59,064 bases of DNA from Ignavibacteriota bacterium (GCA_024636855.1 JAGXGG010000027.1:1-59064); one strand, 5' to 3'; counted from the first letter of the stretch, positions 33,924 to 44,675 are shown. Numbers and translations are program-made. The notes: a model not told the origin generated them from the sequence alone.

Positions 33924-35798
33924 TTATCTATTGATAATAACTTTTTGAACTTTATTCACATTGTTTCCTTCTAATTTCAAGAAGTAAACACCTGAGCTAA
34001 GTTCGTTACCATTGAAATCATTCGCTGACCAAGGTCTTTGAATAGATTCACCAGCTCTTAATTCTTCATTGAATACAGTAGAAACTTTATTACCAACAGC
34101 ATCATATACTGAAAGTGTGTAAGTACCACTGTTTTCTACTGCAACACTGTATGAAGTATAACCACTTACATAAGGATTAGTAGATAAAGAAAGACTAGCA
34201 TTAACAACTTCTGTTTGCTCTACTATAGAACCAACATTATTGTCATTTACTCGGATATTGTTCAACTGTAAGTTACCATCTAAATTAGTAACGTCTACAT
34301 ATAATACTGGTTCAGATGAAGTGAATTCACCTGTACTAGCAAAGTAAACACCATTAGATGATTTGTTAGCCAATTTAATTTCGTTGTCTATGTTCAATTC
34401 AACATTCTCAACAGTACCATTAATATCAAAAGAGAATGATAATGGACCATTATGATTTTTATTGATATAAACTGGGATACTTGTAATACCATTATGTACT
34501 ACTTTTTCACCAAGAACGATATTATCAGCAAGTAATTCAGCTTTTTTACCCTTGAATACAACTGTATCTAGCACCCAAGGTAATTCAGGAACTGAAGCAG
34601 CTAAATAAGTCATTATAACAGCAGCATCGTGCTCATTAACTTGATAGAATACTTTTTTCAATGAAGTAACTTCAGAAGGTAAATCATCAAAATAGTTCAT
34701 GCTACGAGTAGTAACTTCAACTTTTTCAGTAACACCAGGAGAAATAGTTCTATAGAAGTATCTACCACTGTGATTCACGTCACCGTGATAAGCTGCTCTT
34801 CTTCTAACACTGTCCAAAGGAACTTGTGTAGCCATAGATCTTAGAATTAATCTTACATCGTTAAAAGTAACATATCTGTTTTGTGGTAAACCAAAGTGTC
34901 TTTCAGCAGGTGTTTTAGAGAAATCAACATCTCCGTCACCCCAGAATTCTTCGATATTCAAAGTCTTTTGAGCAGTGAATAGAATTCTATAGTTAGAAGC
35001 ACCTGATGGTTGCCAAGCGTTAGATAAAGTTGTGCTATCAGTAGCTTGAGGCAGTACACAATATGTGCTATCAAGAGGATTATCAGTACAAGGCCATAAA
35101 CCATTTAAAAAGTCATCAAATTCACCTTTTATACCTACAGAAGCATCTTTTATGATAACGTCTGTTTCAGTAGTTAAAGTATTACCACCGATTTGACCAT
35201 AAGCAAACTCTATATCACCTTGAGGTGTAGCATCATCATCTGACTTATATAGAATTACTTGGAAATCAGCAATACTTGATGGTTTAGTTTTGTCGTTAAT
35301 ATTTAGATCTCTCCATTCGATAGTCAATTTGTCAGACTCTCTTTTGTAAAGAATTCTAGTTCTTGTGTATAATTGTAACGCTTCTACATCAGTTCTGTAA
35401 ACGTGATCACCCCAAAAAGGAGCAACAACATTTTGTTGATACGTAGAAGGTAAATCTTTAAACAAACCAGTAGGGTTTGCTTGTTTCAAAAAGTTAGGAC
35501 TGTCAAATGTAACAAAACCATTCACACAGATCCATAATTCTGTATATACCTCACCATTATATTCAAATGGGAATCCTATGCTTATTTTAGCATATCCATC
35601 ATCCGCATCTTGAATAGCAGGTGGTTTGATAAAATCAACAGCATCAAGTACAGTTCCGCCAACGATTGGCTCATAGTTCTTTTGTACTAAATGCAGAGAT
35701 TTGAACTCACCCGGTACATCAGACTTTAGCGTTAAACTACTTGAAAGTGCTATTACCGCAACAGTCAACGCAGCTATTATGCTTTTTGTAAGTCTCAT
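33924..35798 (-). CDS. T9SS-exported protein with nidogen-like and dockerin-like parts
   Basis: The 624-residue protein has signal 'IIAALTVAVIALSSSLTLKS'. Residues about 55-225 resemble an extracellular nidogen-like domain ('FPFEYNGEVYTELWICVNGF', 'VVAPFWGDHVYRT', 'GDIEFAYGQIG'). Between about 285 and 410 two dockerin-type calcium loops appear: 'GDVDFS' leading to 'YVTFNDVRLILRSMAT', and 'GDVNHSG' leading to 'YQVNEHDAAVIMTYLAA'. Each loop is split by an insertion of about 14 and 44 residues. A beta domain follows, and then a T9SS sorting domain ('YDAVGNKVSTVFNE', 'LSSGVYFLKLEGNNVNKVQK'). First gene of a three-gene run with the cohesin-like proteins. Confidence 0.78.
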   Translation of the reverse strand: MRLTKSIIAALTVAVIALSSSLTLKSDVPGEFKSLHLVQKNYEPIVGGTVLDAVDFIKPPAIQDADDGYAKISIGFPFEYNGEVYTELWICVNGFVTFDSPNFLKQANPTGLFKDLPSTYQQNVVAPFWGDHVYRTDVEALQLYTRTRILYKRESDKLTIEWRDLNINDKTKPSSIADFQVILYKSDDDATPQGDIEFAYGQIGGNTLTTETDVIIKDASVGIKGEFDDFLNGLWPCTDNPLDSTYCVLPQATDSTTLSNAWQPSGASNYRILFTAQKTLNIEEFWGDGDVDFSKTPAERHFGLPQNRYVTFNDVRLILRSMATQVPLDSVRRRAAYHGDVNHSGRYFYRTISPGVTEKVEVTTRSMNYFDDLPSEVTSLKKVFYQVNEHDAAVIMTYLAASVPELPWVLDTVVFKGKKAELLADNIVLGEKVVHNGITSIPVYINKNHNGPLSFSFDINGTVENVELNIDNEIKLANKSSNGVYFASTGEFTSSEPVLYVDVTNLDGNLQLNNIRVNDNNVGSIVEQTEVVNASLSLSTNPYVSGYTSYSVAVENSGTYTLSVYDAVGNKVSTVFNEELRAGESIQRPWSANDFNGNELSSGVYFLKLEGNNVNKVQKVIINR

Positions 35799-35845
35799 TA
35801 TAAAACCTCTATTATATTATAAATTATTTTCTTTTTAATAAATGT

Positions 35846-35867
35846 GGTACCCTTTTGCAAGGGTACC
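35846..35867. repeat. Perfect hairpin between the giant gene and the dockerin-like gene
   Basis: GGTACCCTT and AAGGGTACC pair around a four-base loop. On the minus strand it is followed by ACATTTATT, not by a T tract, so it is at best a weak terminator. It lies 13 bp after the stop of the giant gene and 48 bp before the next start codon; it may stop part of the transcripts or protect a 3' end. Confidence 0.6.
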
Positions 35868-35879
35868 GCAAGTTTTGTC

Positions 35880-38800
35880 TTATTTAACAATCATCACTTT
35901 GATGAAGTCAGTATTACCATCAGCATTCATTCTGATACTGTATGCACCACTTGATAATTCAGAACCAAATCCAGTTCTAGAATTCCAGTTAAGTGTATGT
36001 TCACCAGCACCGAAGAAATCACTTCCAACTATACCGATTACTTTTCCTACTTCGTCGATTAATTCGAACTCAACATTAGCTGCTTTGTTCAAGTTAAACT
36101 TGATAACACTTTCGCCATTTACTGGGTTAGGTGATACGCTAGTTATAGAATTAGTAGTAGTAAGTTGAGTATCTTCAACATCACTCATTACATCGTTGTA
36201 GATAACGAATGCTTTTATAGTTGCATTAGTTATAGTCAATGTAGCTATGTTACCTTGTAGGTCAAACGAAGAGTGAGTAGGTGAAATAGATCTCACAGAA
36301 GGATCATTCATCTTGATATGGAAGTAAGAACCATCAGAGATAGGATCTCTTAAATACCAAGTAGAACCTTGTGGATTTCTAGTTGCATCATCTACATCAG
36401 GAATAGTTGTAATATCCCAAGATACAGTTACAGGATAGTTAATAGCAGTTTGACCACTTTCACCACCAGCTTGTATTTGAGCAACATAGATTAAATCACT
36501 GTTGTTACCACTAGTAGGATATATACTTCTCAAGATACCATTGATTGTAGGTAATGTCCATCTTGCATCGAATACGTCTTGTTGTGGATAAGGAGGTAAT
36601 TCATATTCACAGAAGTTGTGATCTAATTTACCAATATCATCACCATCTCTACCATCACCTGTACTAACATTCGCATTAGCTACACCAAATTCAAGAACTT
36701 GGAATGAACCGATTGAGTTAGAAACAGTAATTGGTGCTGTAAAGTTAGTAGCGTCAGATAATTTCAATCTAAAGCTCATGATTGTAGTTTCTCCATCAGC
36801 ATCTGTAGCTTTGATTTGAACAGTAATTCTACCGTCAGCATCTACAGGCACATTAGCAATTTCAGCAGTAAAGATTAGTTTAACTTTAACTGAATCATTA
36901 TCTATTGTAGCACCATCTAATATGTATTGATCTAATTCAACACCTGCAGCTGGTAGCTCTACTACTAGAGTTACTTTCTCTTGAGGAGTTACATCGTTAT
37001 CTCTTTCAAAGTCTTTATCAATAACATAAATGAAGTTGTTAGTTGACAATGAACTGTTAGGATCGATACAGTCTACATCTGGAGCAAGTGCAAGTCTAGG
37101 ACCTTGATTGAACTCATCAACTCTTAAGTCAAAGACTTTTAAAGCTGGAAGTCCATCTTCATCAATTACTAATACTATTACTTTCTCATCTTTAAGTGCA
37201 TCGCCTACTTCTGGAGTACCATATAGTAAACCACTTTCAGGATTGATTTTCAACCATTCTGGTGTATATTTATCATCTACACCATAGTCAACTCCTTCTT
37301 CCCAAACACCAGCTTCGTCATAACAAGGATCTTTTGCTATGTCACCTCTACCAGAGTAGATTAACTCGAATGTATGTTCTTGTTGGAAGTTAGGATCTTT
37401 AACTTTAATAGCTCTTGCACTATCTAGTAGTTGATTGTTGTAATCAAAACTTTCAGTAGCATTATCTAAAGAGTTAGTTAGTATAGTAGGAGCAAAGTTT
37501 ACAAAAACTTCTAGTTTTTGCTCTAATCTTCCTCCATGACCATCATTAACAACGAATACAAATGCTGTATCTGTGTTATACTCTTCATTTTGTCTGTTTG
37601 CAGGTTCAAGTAATGTTTCAACTTCTGCTCTATCTATTCTGATGTTTAATTTACCAGAAGTTGTAAAGTCAGCTGCAAAATCATCTGTATCAGTTTCACC
37701 ATCATATCTGTAGATATATTTATCTGCCATCCATATTGGTCTTTCTTGATCGATAAATGTATCGATACCACCTTGATCATTTGATATAGTAACTGTATCA
37801 ATAACTACTGTATCACCAGCAGAAATGATTTTGTTTATGAAACCATAAGCAGTTCTACCATATCTGAAATCCCATCCGTGTTCTGAAGCTGCATAAGCAT
37901 CTTCAATCTCGTCATCAGTATTGATGTCGATTTGGAATCTAAGTTTATCAGTTACGTTAGCTATTAATCTAGGTGAATTCTCATTTGTCTTATCACAAGT
38001 CAATACTGTTGGCTCATATTTAGCAATAGTATCTTTGATAGTTACTCCATCAGACTCATATCTAAATAGTGTCTCAGCCGAATAGTTTTCGTCTAAGTAA
38101 ACTGGTGGTTGATCAACTACGAATAATTCGAAGTCATATTCAGTTTTCCAACCATTAGCACCACCAAAATTGATAGTATCTTGTTGTAAGTATCTAGCTC
38201 TATCTACATCATAAGATCCAGCATTGAAGTAAGGACCATAAGTTTCGATAAACTTGTCTATTTGTTCTTGAGTAAATAACCCAGAAGCAACCATAGAATC
38301 TAATGTTCTGTAATGAGGAGGGTAGTTAGCAGCAGAAACTGCAACCTTCTCGCCACCTGGCACTACATAAGGGTTAACTGGATGACCTTTCAATACAACG
38401 TAACCGTTAGCATTATCTTTTATGTTATTAGCATTACTAGAATAGATAGTATCGGCTTGTAACCAATTAGCTAAACCAGAGTTGCTAGGAACATCCCAAG
38501 TGTAAGTTAGATGTGTATAGTTATCACCATCAGCTAATGCACGAGGATCGTAGTAGTTGTTAGAATCAACAGCTGTAATTGATAAGATACTGTCTCTACC
38601 ATCAGCGTAATTACCTGGGTAAGTTCTATCTTCAGTTACGAATATTTTGTTTGTAAAATCATCAATATAAATAGTATCCATTTGATTATTAGCTCTCTTA
38701 ATAGGATCTAATGATGGAACCAATTTCATAATTGTGTCATTTTGTAATGCAACGATGTTACCAGTAAATACAGGAGGTAGAGTAGATCTAACTATTTTGA

Positions 38801-41800
38801 ATTCCATACCATCGTCATAAGCAGCTATTACACCTTCTTTCCAAAGAACTTGTCTAGAGATAACTCTGATTACGTCACCAGTATCTACAGGTAGAGCTTC
38901 GTATCTCTCACCAGCAAAATAAGTAACGATGTCTTCAGTAATATTAGAAGGATCATCAATAGCAGGTCTGTTGCTGAACAAGTCAGAAACTTTACCTAAT
39001 TGTCTGAAATCTGCTTCGTATTTTCTACCTGGTACAGTTGCACCAGCTTCATTGTAAGCGTTGTCTTCTAATTTGGCTAATAAACTAAATCCAGCACCGA
39101 AGTTAAATAGACCTTCAGAAGTTCTTCTGTAAAGTGTATTTGGATTTCTGTTAGTAGAATCAGGAACAAACTCAACTCTAGATCTGAATACTTCTCTGTA
39201 AGGAGCAGTTTCTGATACTTGTTGTAAGTTAGTTCTGATATAGTCACCAGTAGTTTCGTTTATAACGAAGAATACTGTTTCATTTGTAATTTCAGGTATA
39301 TGGTTGCTTCTTTCAACAAAGCCATCATAATCTGCATGTGATTCTAAGTATAATGGGTATCCGATAGGGTGGTAGAAATTACCATCGTTATCAGGCATAA
39401 ACTCAGATTGAAGTGCAGTGATATAAGGGAATTTCAAATCACCATTATCATCTAACAATCCAACACAATAAGGATCTCTAGTTGTTCTTCTTACATATTT
39501 TCCATCAGAAGGTTGAGACGGTGCTACAAATCTTCTAGTAGTGTATGGGATACCAACTGCAAAGTCTTCAATAGGAGACATTATTCTCTTAGAGTAATCA
39601 GCAGTTTTAATGTCTGTACCTTTGTCATATAAGTCATAGATTTTACCAGACATCAATACTTTTTCATTGATACTAGTAGCAGCAGGCGTATTTTCATCGC
39701 CAGTTGCATTTTCTAATAATATAGGAGTATAAGTATATTCATCGAATATAGATTCGAATGGACCTTGCTCTAATGGATCAGCAGAGTTTCTAACAAACGG
39801 TAGTGGAGATGTATTATCACCAGCAATAAAGAATGTTTCATTCAATGCTAATGGATAACCTAAGTCATTAATTACATCAACTGTTATGTTTGCTTGAGTT
39901 CTACCCCAGAAGTTACCGTTAAGTGAGTTAGTTCCACCTAGACCTAAGCCTAAGTTACCAGCTAAAACACCTTTAGTATTAGGAGCATCAGGTAAACGAA
40001 CAATAAATCTAGCGTTGTTACCATATACAGAGTTACCTGCAACTGGACCAGTACCTACTGGCAATGGACCTTGCATTTCACCATAGATAACTGCACTTGC
40101 TAAATCAGAAGAAGCCTCGTTAGAAGAAACACTATTGTTACCATCTAATACGATAGGACCAGAAATAGTATTTTGTTCAACTCCGATATCAGATAAAGCA
40201 GTGTTAGCAGAGATTAATGATCTGCCAAAGATTAATTTCAAATCAAAGTTATCAGAATAGATAGCAGCACCAGTATAAGCAGTGTTGTTTAACATTCTAA
40301 CACGGTTGAAAGAAACTGAATCAGTTCTGTTCAATTGTTGAACATCAGCATTGTCTAAGATATAAATCGCACCACCAAGACCAACACCATTTTCTGGGAA
40401 GTTAGTACCTGGGTGCATTCTAGCTACATCAAAGTGACCAGCGTTAGCAGGGTTTGTTTCATTCCAAGTAGCACCACCATCTTCTGTTTTCAATAGAGTA
40501 CCGTAGTCTCCTACTGAGTATCCTACTGAATTAGTAGCGAAGTGAATACCTTGTAAACCAAATCTTGTAATGTCTTCCATCAATGTCCAAGTAGCACCAC
40601 CATCAGTTGTAGCTAACATATCGCCATATACTGTAGTAATGAAACCTTTAGTAGAAGATATGAATACGATGTCAGTCAAGTTAGCAACTGTACCAGTTGT
40701 AACTGTATTCCATGAATCACCACCATCAGTAGTAGATAACAAAGTACCTTTCTCACCAATGATAAATCCTTTATTAACACTTGTAAAGAAGATTTTTGTT
40801 AAGTCATAATTAGGTATTGGAGGAACAACTTCTTCCCATACAGTACCACCATCAGTAGTACGTAGGATTAGTCTATCGTCTCCAACTACGAAACCTGAAT
40901 TCAAGCTACCATAATAAACACCATTAAGGTTTTGTTGTTGTGGTTGCATTGTACTCCATGTTGCACCTGCATCATGTGATTCGTATATTAAACCATTATT
41001 AGTAACAGCATATAAATCATTTTGACCAATAGAATAGAAGTCATTGAATTGATTTAATGTGTTAGTATTTATGTTGAACCAAGTGCTACCCGCATCAGTA
41101 GTTTTCTTCATGATACCTTGAGCACCAACGATATAACCAGTGTTTGCGTTAACGAATTCAACGTCAGTTAATCTGTGATTAGTGTTTGAAGTTGGGTATT
41201 CCCAAGTATCGCCACCATTTTTAAATTTAACGATAGTACCAAATAACCCAACAGCATAACCTGTTTGAGCAGAAGTAAAGTAAGTAGCTAATAATGGAGA
41301 TCTTGTTCTGTATACACCTTCAGCGAATTGTGTAGCACCAGAACCCATTTCACCAGCAGCTCTTTCTTCGTAAATGGCTTGGTTACCTTTAAATTGAGTT
41401 AACATTCTTGCATCAGGAGGGAAACTTACTGCACCATAAGTGAATACGTCATCTCTTGAAGTCATGCCAACTGCAACATTTTTAGAATCATAAGTAATAT
41501 TATCTGCATCAGATGTAAAGTATCTTCTGTTTAAGTTAAAAGGTTCAACCATTGAAACAGCACCACCGTTACCATTGTAAACAGTATTACCATTAAATTC
41601 AACACCTTTAACTAAGTTAAGATCACCACCAGCAGTATAGATTGCTCCACCACCTCTTAATTGACCAAGATTTTTGTCAGCTACATTCATACCTACAGTG
41701 TTGTTCAAGAACATTGCTCTAGATAATTGTACCGCTCTTTGGTAATATGGAGGATTGTCAGCGATTGGGATTTGGAAGTGAACCGCACCACCAGCATATC

Positions 41801-43868
41801 CAGCAGTGTTGCCTTCAAATCTGATTGGGAATTTACCACCATAACCGATTAATTCATCTAAATTAATACCACCAGCACCAGTTATAGAACCTTGTCTCTT
41901 AGAGTAGATTGCACCACCCCAAGAAATAGCTGCGTTATTATTAAATTGAATATCATAACCATAATCTCTAGTTAACAATAATGCATCAGAACCACCAATA
42001 ATAGTAGTTAATACTGGATTAGAGTTACCATCAACATAGATAGCTCCACCAGCACCTGAAGTATTACCTTCAAATCTAGTTGGGTTACTATCACTTTCTC
42101 TAGCAGGACCACCTTTTACAAATAGTCTGTTTAAAGAATTTTCTACATAAATTGCACCACCCATTGAGTATAACCCAGCTACTGAACCAACTGTTTCGTC
42201 AGTTAAGTATTTAGCAGCAGTTTTATTACTTTCAAAGTGACCAGCAACTTGTAATGAAGTATATCTACCAGCGTAGATAGCACCACCACGAGAACCAGAA
42301 GAACTACCATTAGCTTGGTAGTTATTTGCTTCGTTACCATTAGCAACAAATGTATCAGGAGTATTGAAATCAACTTCAGTACCATTTATCATGATACTAT
42401 TGTTAATACCAAAACCTACATCAATTTTTCTATTTTCTTGACCTTCAGTACCTGAAATGTAAACAGCGCCACCAAAAGCAGTGTTACCGTAAACTTGAGG
42501 ATACATAGCAGGTTCGTTCAATAAGTCAGAAACGATTTTAACTGGAGGATTACCTACAGTAGTTTGACCGTAATTAGCTAATTGAACTTTGTTATTTGTG
42601 AAAGTCAAGTTTCTCATTCTACCTAAGTAAAGAGCTAAACGACCATCATCATGTCCCATTCTTTCATAATTGCTAAGTGGCTCAGCGCCAGCTTCATCAA
42701 TTAAGTCAATTGCAGGGATTGGATTTTGAACTACTACACTAGATGGGTTACCATCTCTGTCAGTAATATTAGGATTCTTGTTTGAAGCATAAGTACCAAC
42801 TACATTGTTGATTTGAGTTCTATCTATAGTAGTAGGTATTTCAGAAGGAGCTTGTAGTAATTGTAAAGCACCACCTTTAAATCTAGCATTGTTGCCAGAA
42901 AATTCTACATTCAATAACCAAGTTCTAGAAGAGAAAGTAGATATCGCACCACCACTACCGTTAGTTAGCATGTTAATTTTATTATTAACTGCAGCCCAAG
43001 CAGAGTTAGCACCACTTTGATTGTAAACAGGGTCACTATCTACAGTAGTATCTTTCTTAAAGTTTTCGAAAGTAGCATTTCTGAAGAAAGCTGATCTAGC
43101 ACCAGGAAGAACAATAACATGTCCCCATTCTACAGATACGTTATTTATTGGTTGTCCAACAAATCTAATCTTTTCTTTTACAACATTAACTGATCTACCA
43201 CCAATTCTTGACCATGGCTTAACAGTTAAGTTAACGTCATTGTTAGGATCTTGGTTTAATCTAGCAGCTACGAACATAATAGCTTCTTCAAAAGTTATAA
43301 TATCCAAATTTGGATCAGCCATAACTGAAGCAGCGTTTAAAGGATTCAACTCCGTAATTTGACGAGTTGATCTATTTAATACAACATTAAATAAGTAGTT
43401 ATACTTATTCGGGTGTACTGATTTATCTCTAACTGTTGTAACATCGATAGTACGAAATACATCAGTAGATGGAGGATTATTTCCATCAAATAAGAAATAG
43501 TCAATGTCCGTATAACCAGTCCAGCTGTACGGGTTTTGAGTAGAACCAGCAATACCCAATGGATCGATACCATGTGGATTGCTAGTATAAGTAGCTTCAG
43601 CAAAACCATCTGCGATGATTCTACCACCAGTTGAATCTATTAATCTCCCGTTAGGGTGAAAATAGACAGTTGTACCAGGCTCAATTATCAATGTACCGCC
43701 AACCACATACTCTCTTTCGACAGTATAGATGGAATCCTTTACAAAGACTCTTACATCACCTGGAGCTATCCTTCCGGATATTTTAACGGTCTTCTGCGCA
43801 TATCCTGAACTTGAAGACAGGATAAATGCGAAGGCCATGAGTACGCAAAGACGAATTAATCGTTGCAT
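35880..43868 (-). CDS. Giant T9SS-exported beta-helix/BNR-propeller/cadherin-like surface protein
   Basis: The protein has 2,662 residues from ATG 43868; a GGAGGT Shine-Dalgarno three bases upstream decides this start over an ATG six codons earlier. The signal is 'RLIRLCVLMAFAFILSSSSG'. Residues about 300-770 carry at least nine 'GGAI(Y/S)' and 'F-x-x-N' motifs of Pmp-type beta-helices. At about 855-1145 seven 'DGG-x-T/S-W' BNR repeats form a Ycf48-like propeller. The helix motifs then resume ('GGAIYILDNAD', 'GAAIYSDNFDLK'). Further on come cadherin/Ig-like blocks ('WLKINPESGLLYGTPEVGD', about 2205-2225). The end is a T9SS sorting domain ('VSPNPVNGESVIKFNL', 'LSSGAYSIRMNADGN'). Confidence 0.88.
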   Translation of the reverse strand: MQRLIRLCVLMAFAFILSSSSGYAQKTVKISGRIAPGDVRVFVKDSIYTVEREYVVGGTLIIEPGTTVYFHPNGRLIDSTGGRIIADGFAEATYTSNPHGIDPLGIAGSTQNPYSWTGYTDIDYFLFDGNNPPSTDVFRTIDVTTVRDKSVHPNKYNYLFNVVLNRSTRQITELNPLNAASVMADPNLDIITFEEAIMFVAARLNQDPNNDVNLTVKPWSRIGGRSVNVVKEKIRFVGQPINNVSVEWGHVIVLPGARSAFFRNATFENFKKDTTVDSDPVYNQSGANSAWAAVNNKINMLTNGSGGAISTFSSRTWLLNVEFSGNNARFKGGALQLLQAPSEIPTTIDRTQINNVVGTYASNKNPNITDRDGNPSSVVVQNPIPAIDLIDEAGAEPLSNYERMGHDDGRLALYLGRMRNLTFTNNKVQLANYGQTTVGNPPVKIVSDLLNEPAMYPQVYGNTAFGGAVYISGTEGQENRKIDVGFGINNSIMINGTEVDFNTPDTFVANGNEANNYQANGSSSGSRGGAIYAGRYTSLQVAGHFESNKTAAKYLTDETVGSVAGLYSMGGAIYVENSLNRLFVKGGPARESDSNPTRFEGNTSGAGGAIYVDGNSNPVLTTIIGGSDALLLTRDYGYDIQFNNNAAISWGGAIYSKRQGSITGAGGINLDELIGYGGKFPIRFEGNTAGYAGGAVHFQIPIADNPPYYQRAVQLSRAMFLNNTVGMNVADKNLGQLRGGGAIYTAGGDLNLVKGVEFNGNTVYNGNGGAVSMVEPFNLNRRYFTSDADNITYDSKNVAVGMTSRDDVFTYGAVSFPPDARMLTQFKGNQAIYEERAAGEMGSGATQFAEGVYRTRSPLLATYFTSAQTGYAVGLFGTIVKFKNGGDTWEYPTSNTNHRLTDVEFVNANTGYIVGAQGIMKKTTDAGSTWFNINTNTLNQFNDFYSIGQNDLYAVTNNGLIYESHDAGATWSTMQPQQQNLNGVYYGSLNSGFVVGDDRLILRTTDGGTVWEEVVPPIPNYDLTKIFFTSVNKGFIIGEKGTLLSTTDGGDSWNTVTTGTVANLTDIVFISSTKGFITTVYGDMLATTDGGATWTLMEDITRFGLQGIHFATNSVGYSVGDYGTLLKTEDGGATWNETNPANAGHFDVARMHPGTNFPENGVGLGGAIYILDNADVQQLNRTDSVSFNRVRMLNNTAYTGAAIYSDNFDLKLIFGRSLISANTALSDIGVEQNTISGPIVLDGNNSVSSNEASSDLASAVIYGEMQGPLPVGTGPVAGNSVYGNNARFIVRLPDAPNTKGVLAGNLGLGLGGTNSLNGNFWGRTQANITVDVINDLGYPLALNETFFIAGDNTSPLPFVRNSADPLEQGPFESIFDEYTYTPILLENATGDENTPAATSINEKVLMSGKIYDLYDKGTDIKTADYSKRIMSPIEDFAVGIPYTTRRFVAPSQPSDGKYVRRTTRDPYCVGLLDDNGDLKFPYITALQSEFMPDNDGNFYHPIGYPLYLESHADYDGFVERSNHIPEITNETVFFVINETTGDYIRTNLQQVSETAPYREVFRSRVEFVPDSTNRNPNTLYRRTSEGLFNFGAGFSLLAKLEDNAYNEAGATVPGRKYEADFRQLGKVSDLFSNRPAIDDPSNITEDIVTYFAGERYEALPVDTGDVIRVISRQVLWKEGVIAAYDDGMEFKIVRSTLPPVFTGNIVALQNDTIMKLVPSLDPIKRANNQMDTIYIDDFTNKIFVTEDRTYPGNYADGRDSILSITAVDSNNYYDPRALADGDNYTHLTYTWDVPSNSGLANWLQADTIYSSNANNIKDNANGYVVLKGHPVNPYVVPGGEKVAVSAANYPPHYRTLDSMVASGLFTQEQIDKFIETYGPYFNAGSYDVDRARYLQQDTINFGGANGWKTEYDFELFVVDQPPVYLDENYSAETLFRYESDGVTIKDTIAKYEPTVLTCDKTNENSPRLIANVTDKLRFQIDINTDDEIEDAYAASEHGWDFRYGRTAYGFINKIISAGDTVVIDTVTISNDQGGIDTFIDQERPIWMADKYIYRYDGETDTDDFAADFTTSGKLNIRIDRAEVETLLEPANRQNEEYNTDTAFVFVVNDGHGGRLEQKLEVFVNFAPTILTNSLDNATESFDYNNQLLDSARAIKVKDPNFQQEHTFELIYSGRGDIAKDPCYDEAGVWEEGVDYGVDDKYTPEWLKINPESGLLYGTPEVGDALKDEKVIVLVIDEDGLPALKVFDLRVDEFNQGPRLALAPDVDCIDPNSSLSTNNFIYVIDKDFERDNDVTPQEKVTLVVELPAAGVELDQYILDGATIDNDSVKVKLIFTAEIANVPVDADGRITVQIKATDADGETTIMSFRLKLSDATNFTAPITVSNSIGSFQVLEFGVANANVSTGDGRDGDDIGKLDHNFCEYELPPYPQQDVFDARWTLPTINGILRSIYPTSGNNSDLIYVAQIQAGGESGQTAINYPVTVSWDITTIPDVDDATRNPQGSTWYLRDPISDGSYFHIKMNDPSVRSISPTHSSFDLQGNIATLTITNATIKAFVIYNDVMSDVEDTQLTTTNSITSVSPNPVNGESVIKFNLNKAANVEFELIDEVGKVIGIVGSDFFGAGEHTLNWNSRTGFGSELSSGAYSIRMNADGNTDFIKVMIVK

Positions 43869-43964
43869 AATACCTCCAATAAACAAATTATTATTAAAAA
43901 ATTAACTTTTAGTTTCATTATTATAGTGTTTAGTTTAATTCAAATGCTATTTCGCAATTGAATG

Positions 43965-44675
43965 TTAATCAATTTTTGTGCCAAGCATTGATAATCTGAC
44001 TTTAGATTTATTTCCAAACTCCGAATTCTCGCTTAACTCTACTACTGATTGATATATATTTTTTGCATTATCTTTTTTACCAGCTTGCTCATAATTTAAA
44101 GCAGCGAAGTATAAGTATTTAGATTTTAGCACATCTTCTTCTAAATTTTCTGCTGCCTTTTTGTAATTATCTGCTGCGCTTTCTAGCTTTCCATCCTCTT
44201 CATCGCATAGAGCTAAACCTGCGTAAGCTCCTGATCGCACGACTTGTGCCTTGCTATCTGTAGCTTTATCGAAGTAGTTTCTTGCCTCAACAAACTGATT
44301 AGAACTAACATAAGCGTTACCTGCATATAGTGCAGCTAACTTACCTTCGTTTGTCCCATCATACTTATTAGCTATGTCAACTAATCCGACAGCGTCTATA
44401 CCTATTGCAGTTGTGCCACCATCCAGTGCTACAGCATAGTTGCCAGCATCATACTCAGGTAATATTTTTGATAAAGCCATAGCTGCTTCTTGAGTTGCCT
44501 TTTCTGTTTGACTAGCTGAGTAATAGTAGTAACCTACTGCAGCTAATGCAATTACTATGATTATTCCGAAAATCGTTCCGTTCTTTTTGAGTTTTGCAGC
44601 TGATTCTTCATCAACTAAATTCTCAGTTAACTTTCTTCCGATTTTCAATTCTTCTTGTTCTTCCGAATGGGACAT
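43965..44675 (-). CDS. TPR-containing membrane-anchored protein
   Basis: The 236-residue protein has a soluble N-terminal ~32 residues, one membrane segment ('IFGIIIVIALAAVGYYYYSA', about 34-54) and a periplasmic alpha-helical region with TPR-type repeats ('KLAALYAGNAYVSSNQFVEA', 'AAENLEEDVLKSKYLYFAA', 'EQAGKKDNAKNIYQSVVE'). The layout matches YfgM-like or general tetratricopeptide proteins of Bacteroidota that accompany the Sec translocon. There is no direct evidence for that partner. It lies between the E1 dehydrogenase and the giant protein, all on the same strand, with gaps of 240 and 96 bp. Confidence 0.78.
   Translation of the reverse strand: MSHSEEQEELKIGRKLTENLVDEESAAKLKKNGTIFGIIIVIALAAVGYYYYSASQTEKATQEAAMALSKILPEYDAGNYAVALDGGTTAIGIDAVGLVDIANKYDGTNEGKLAALYAGNAYVSSNQFVEARNYFDKATDSKAQVVRSGAYAGLALCDEEDGKLESAADNYKKAAENLEEDVLKSKYLYFAALNYEQAGKKDNAKNIYQSVVELSENSEFGNKSKVRLSMLGTKID

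Noticed and set aside
35842-36168. 108-codon plus-strand frame opposite the giant gene end
   Set aside because: Antisense of the T9SS sorting domain; no independent signal.
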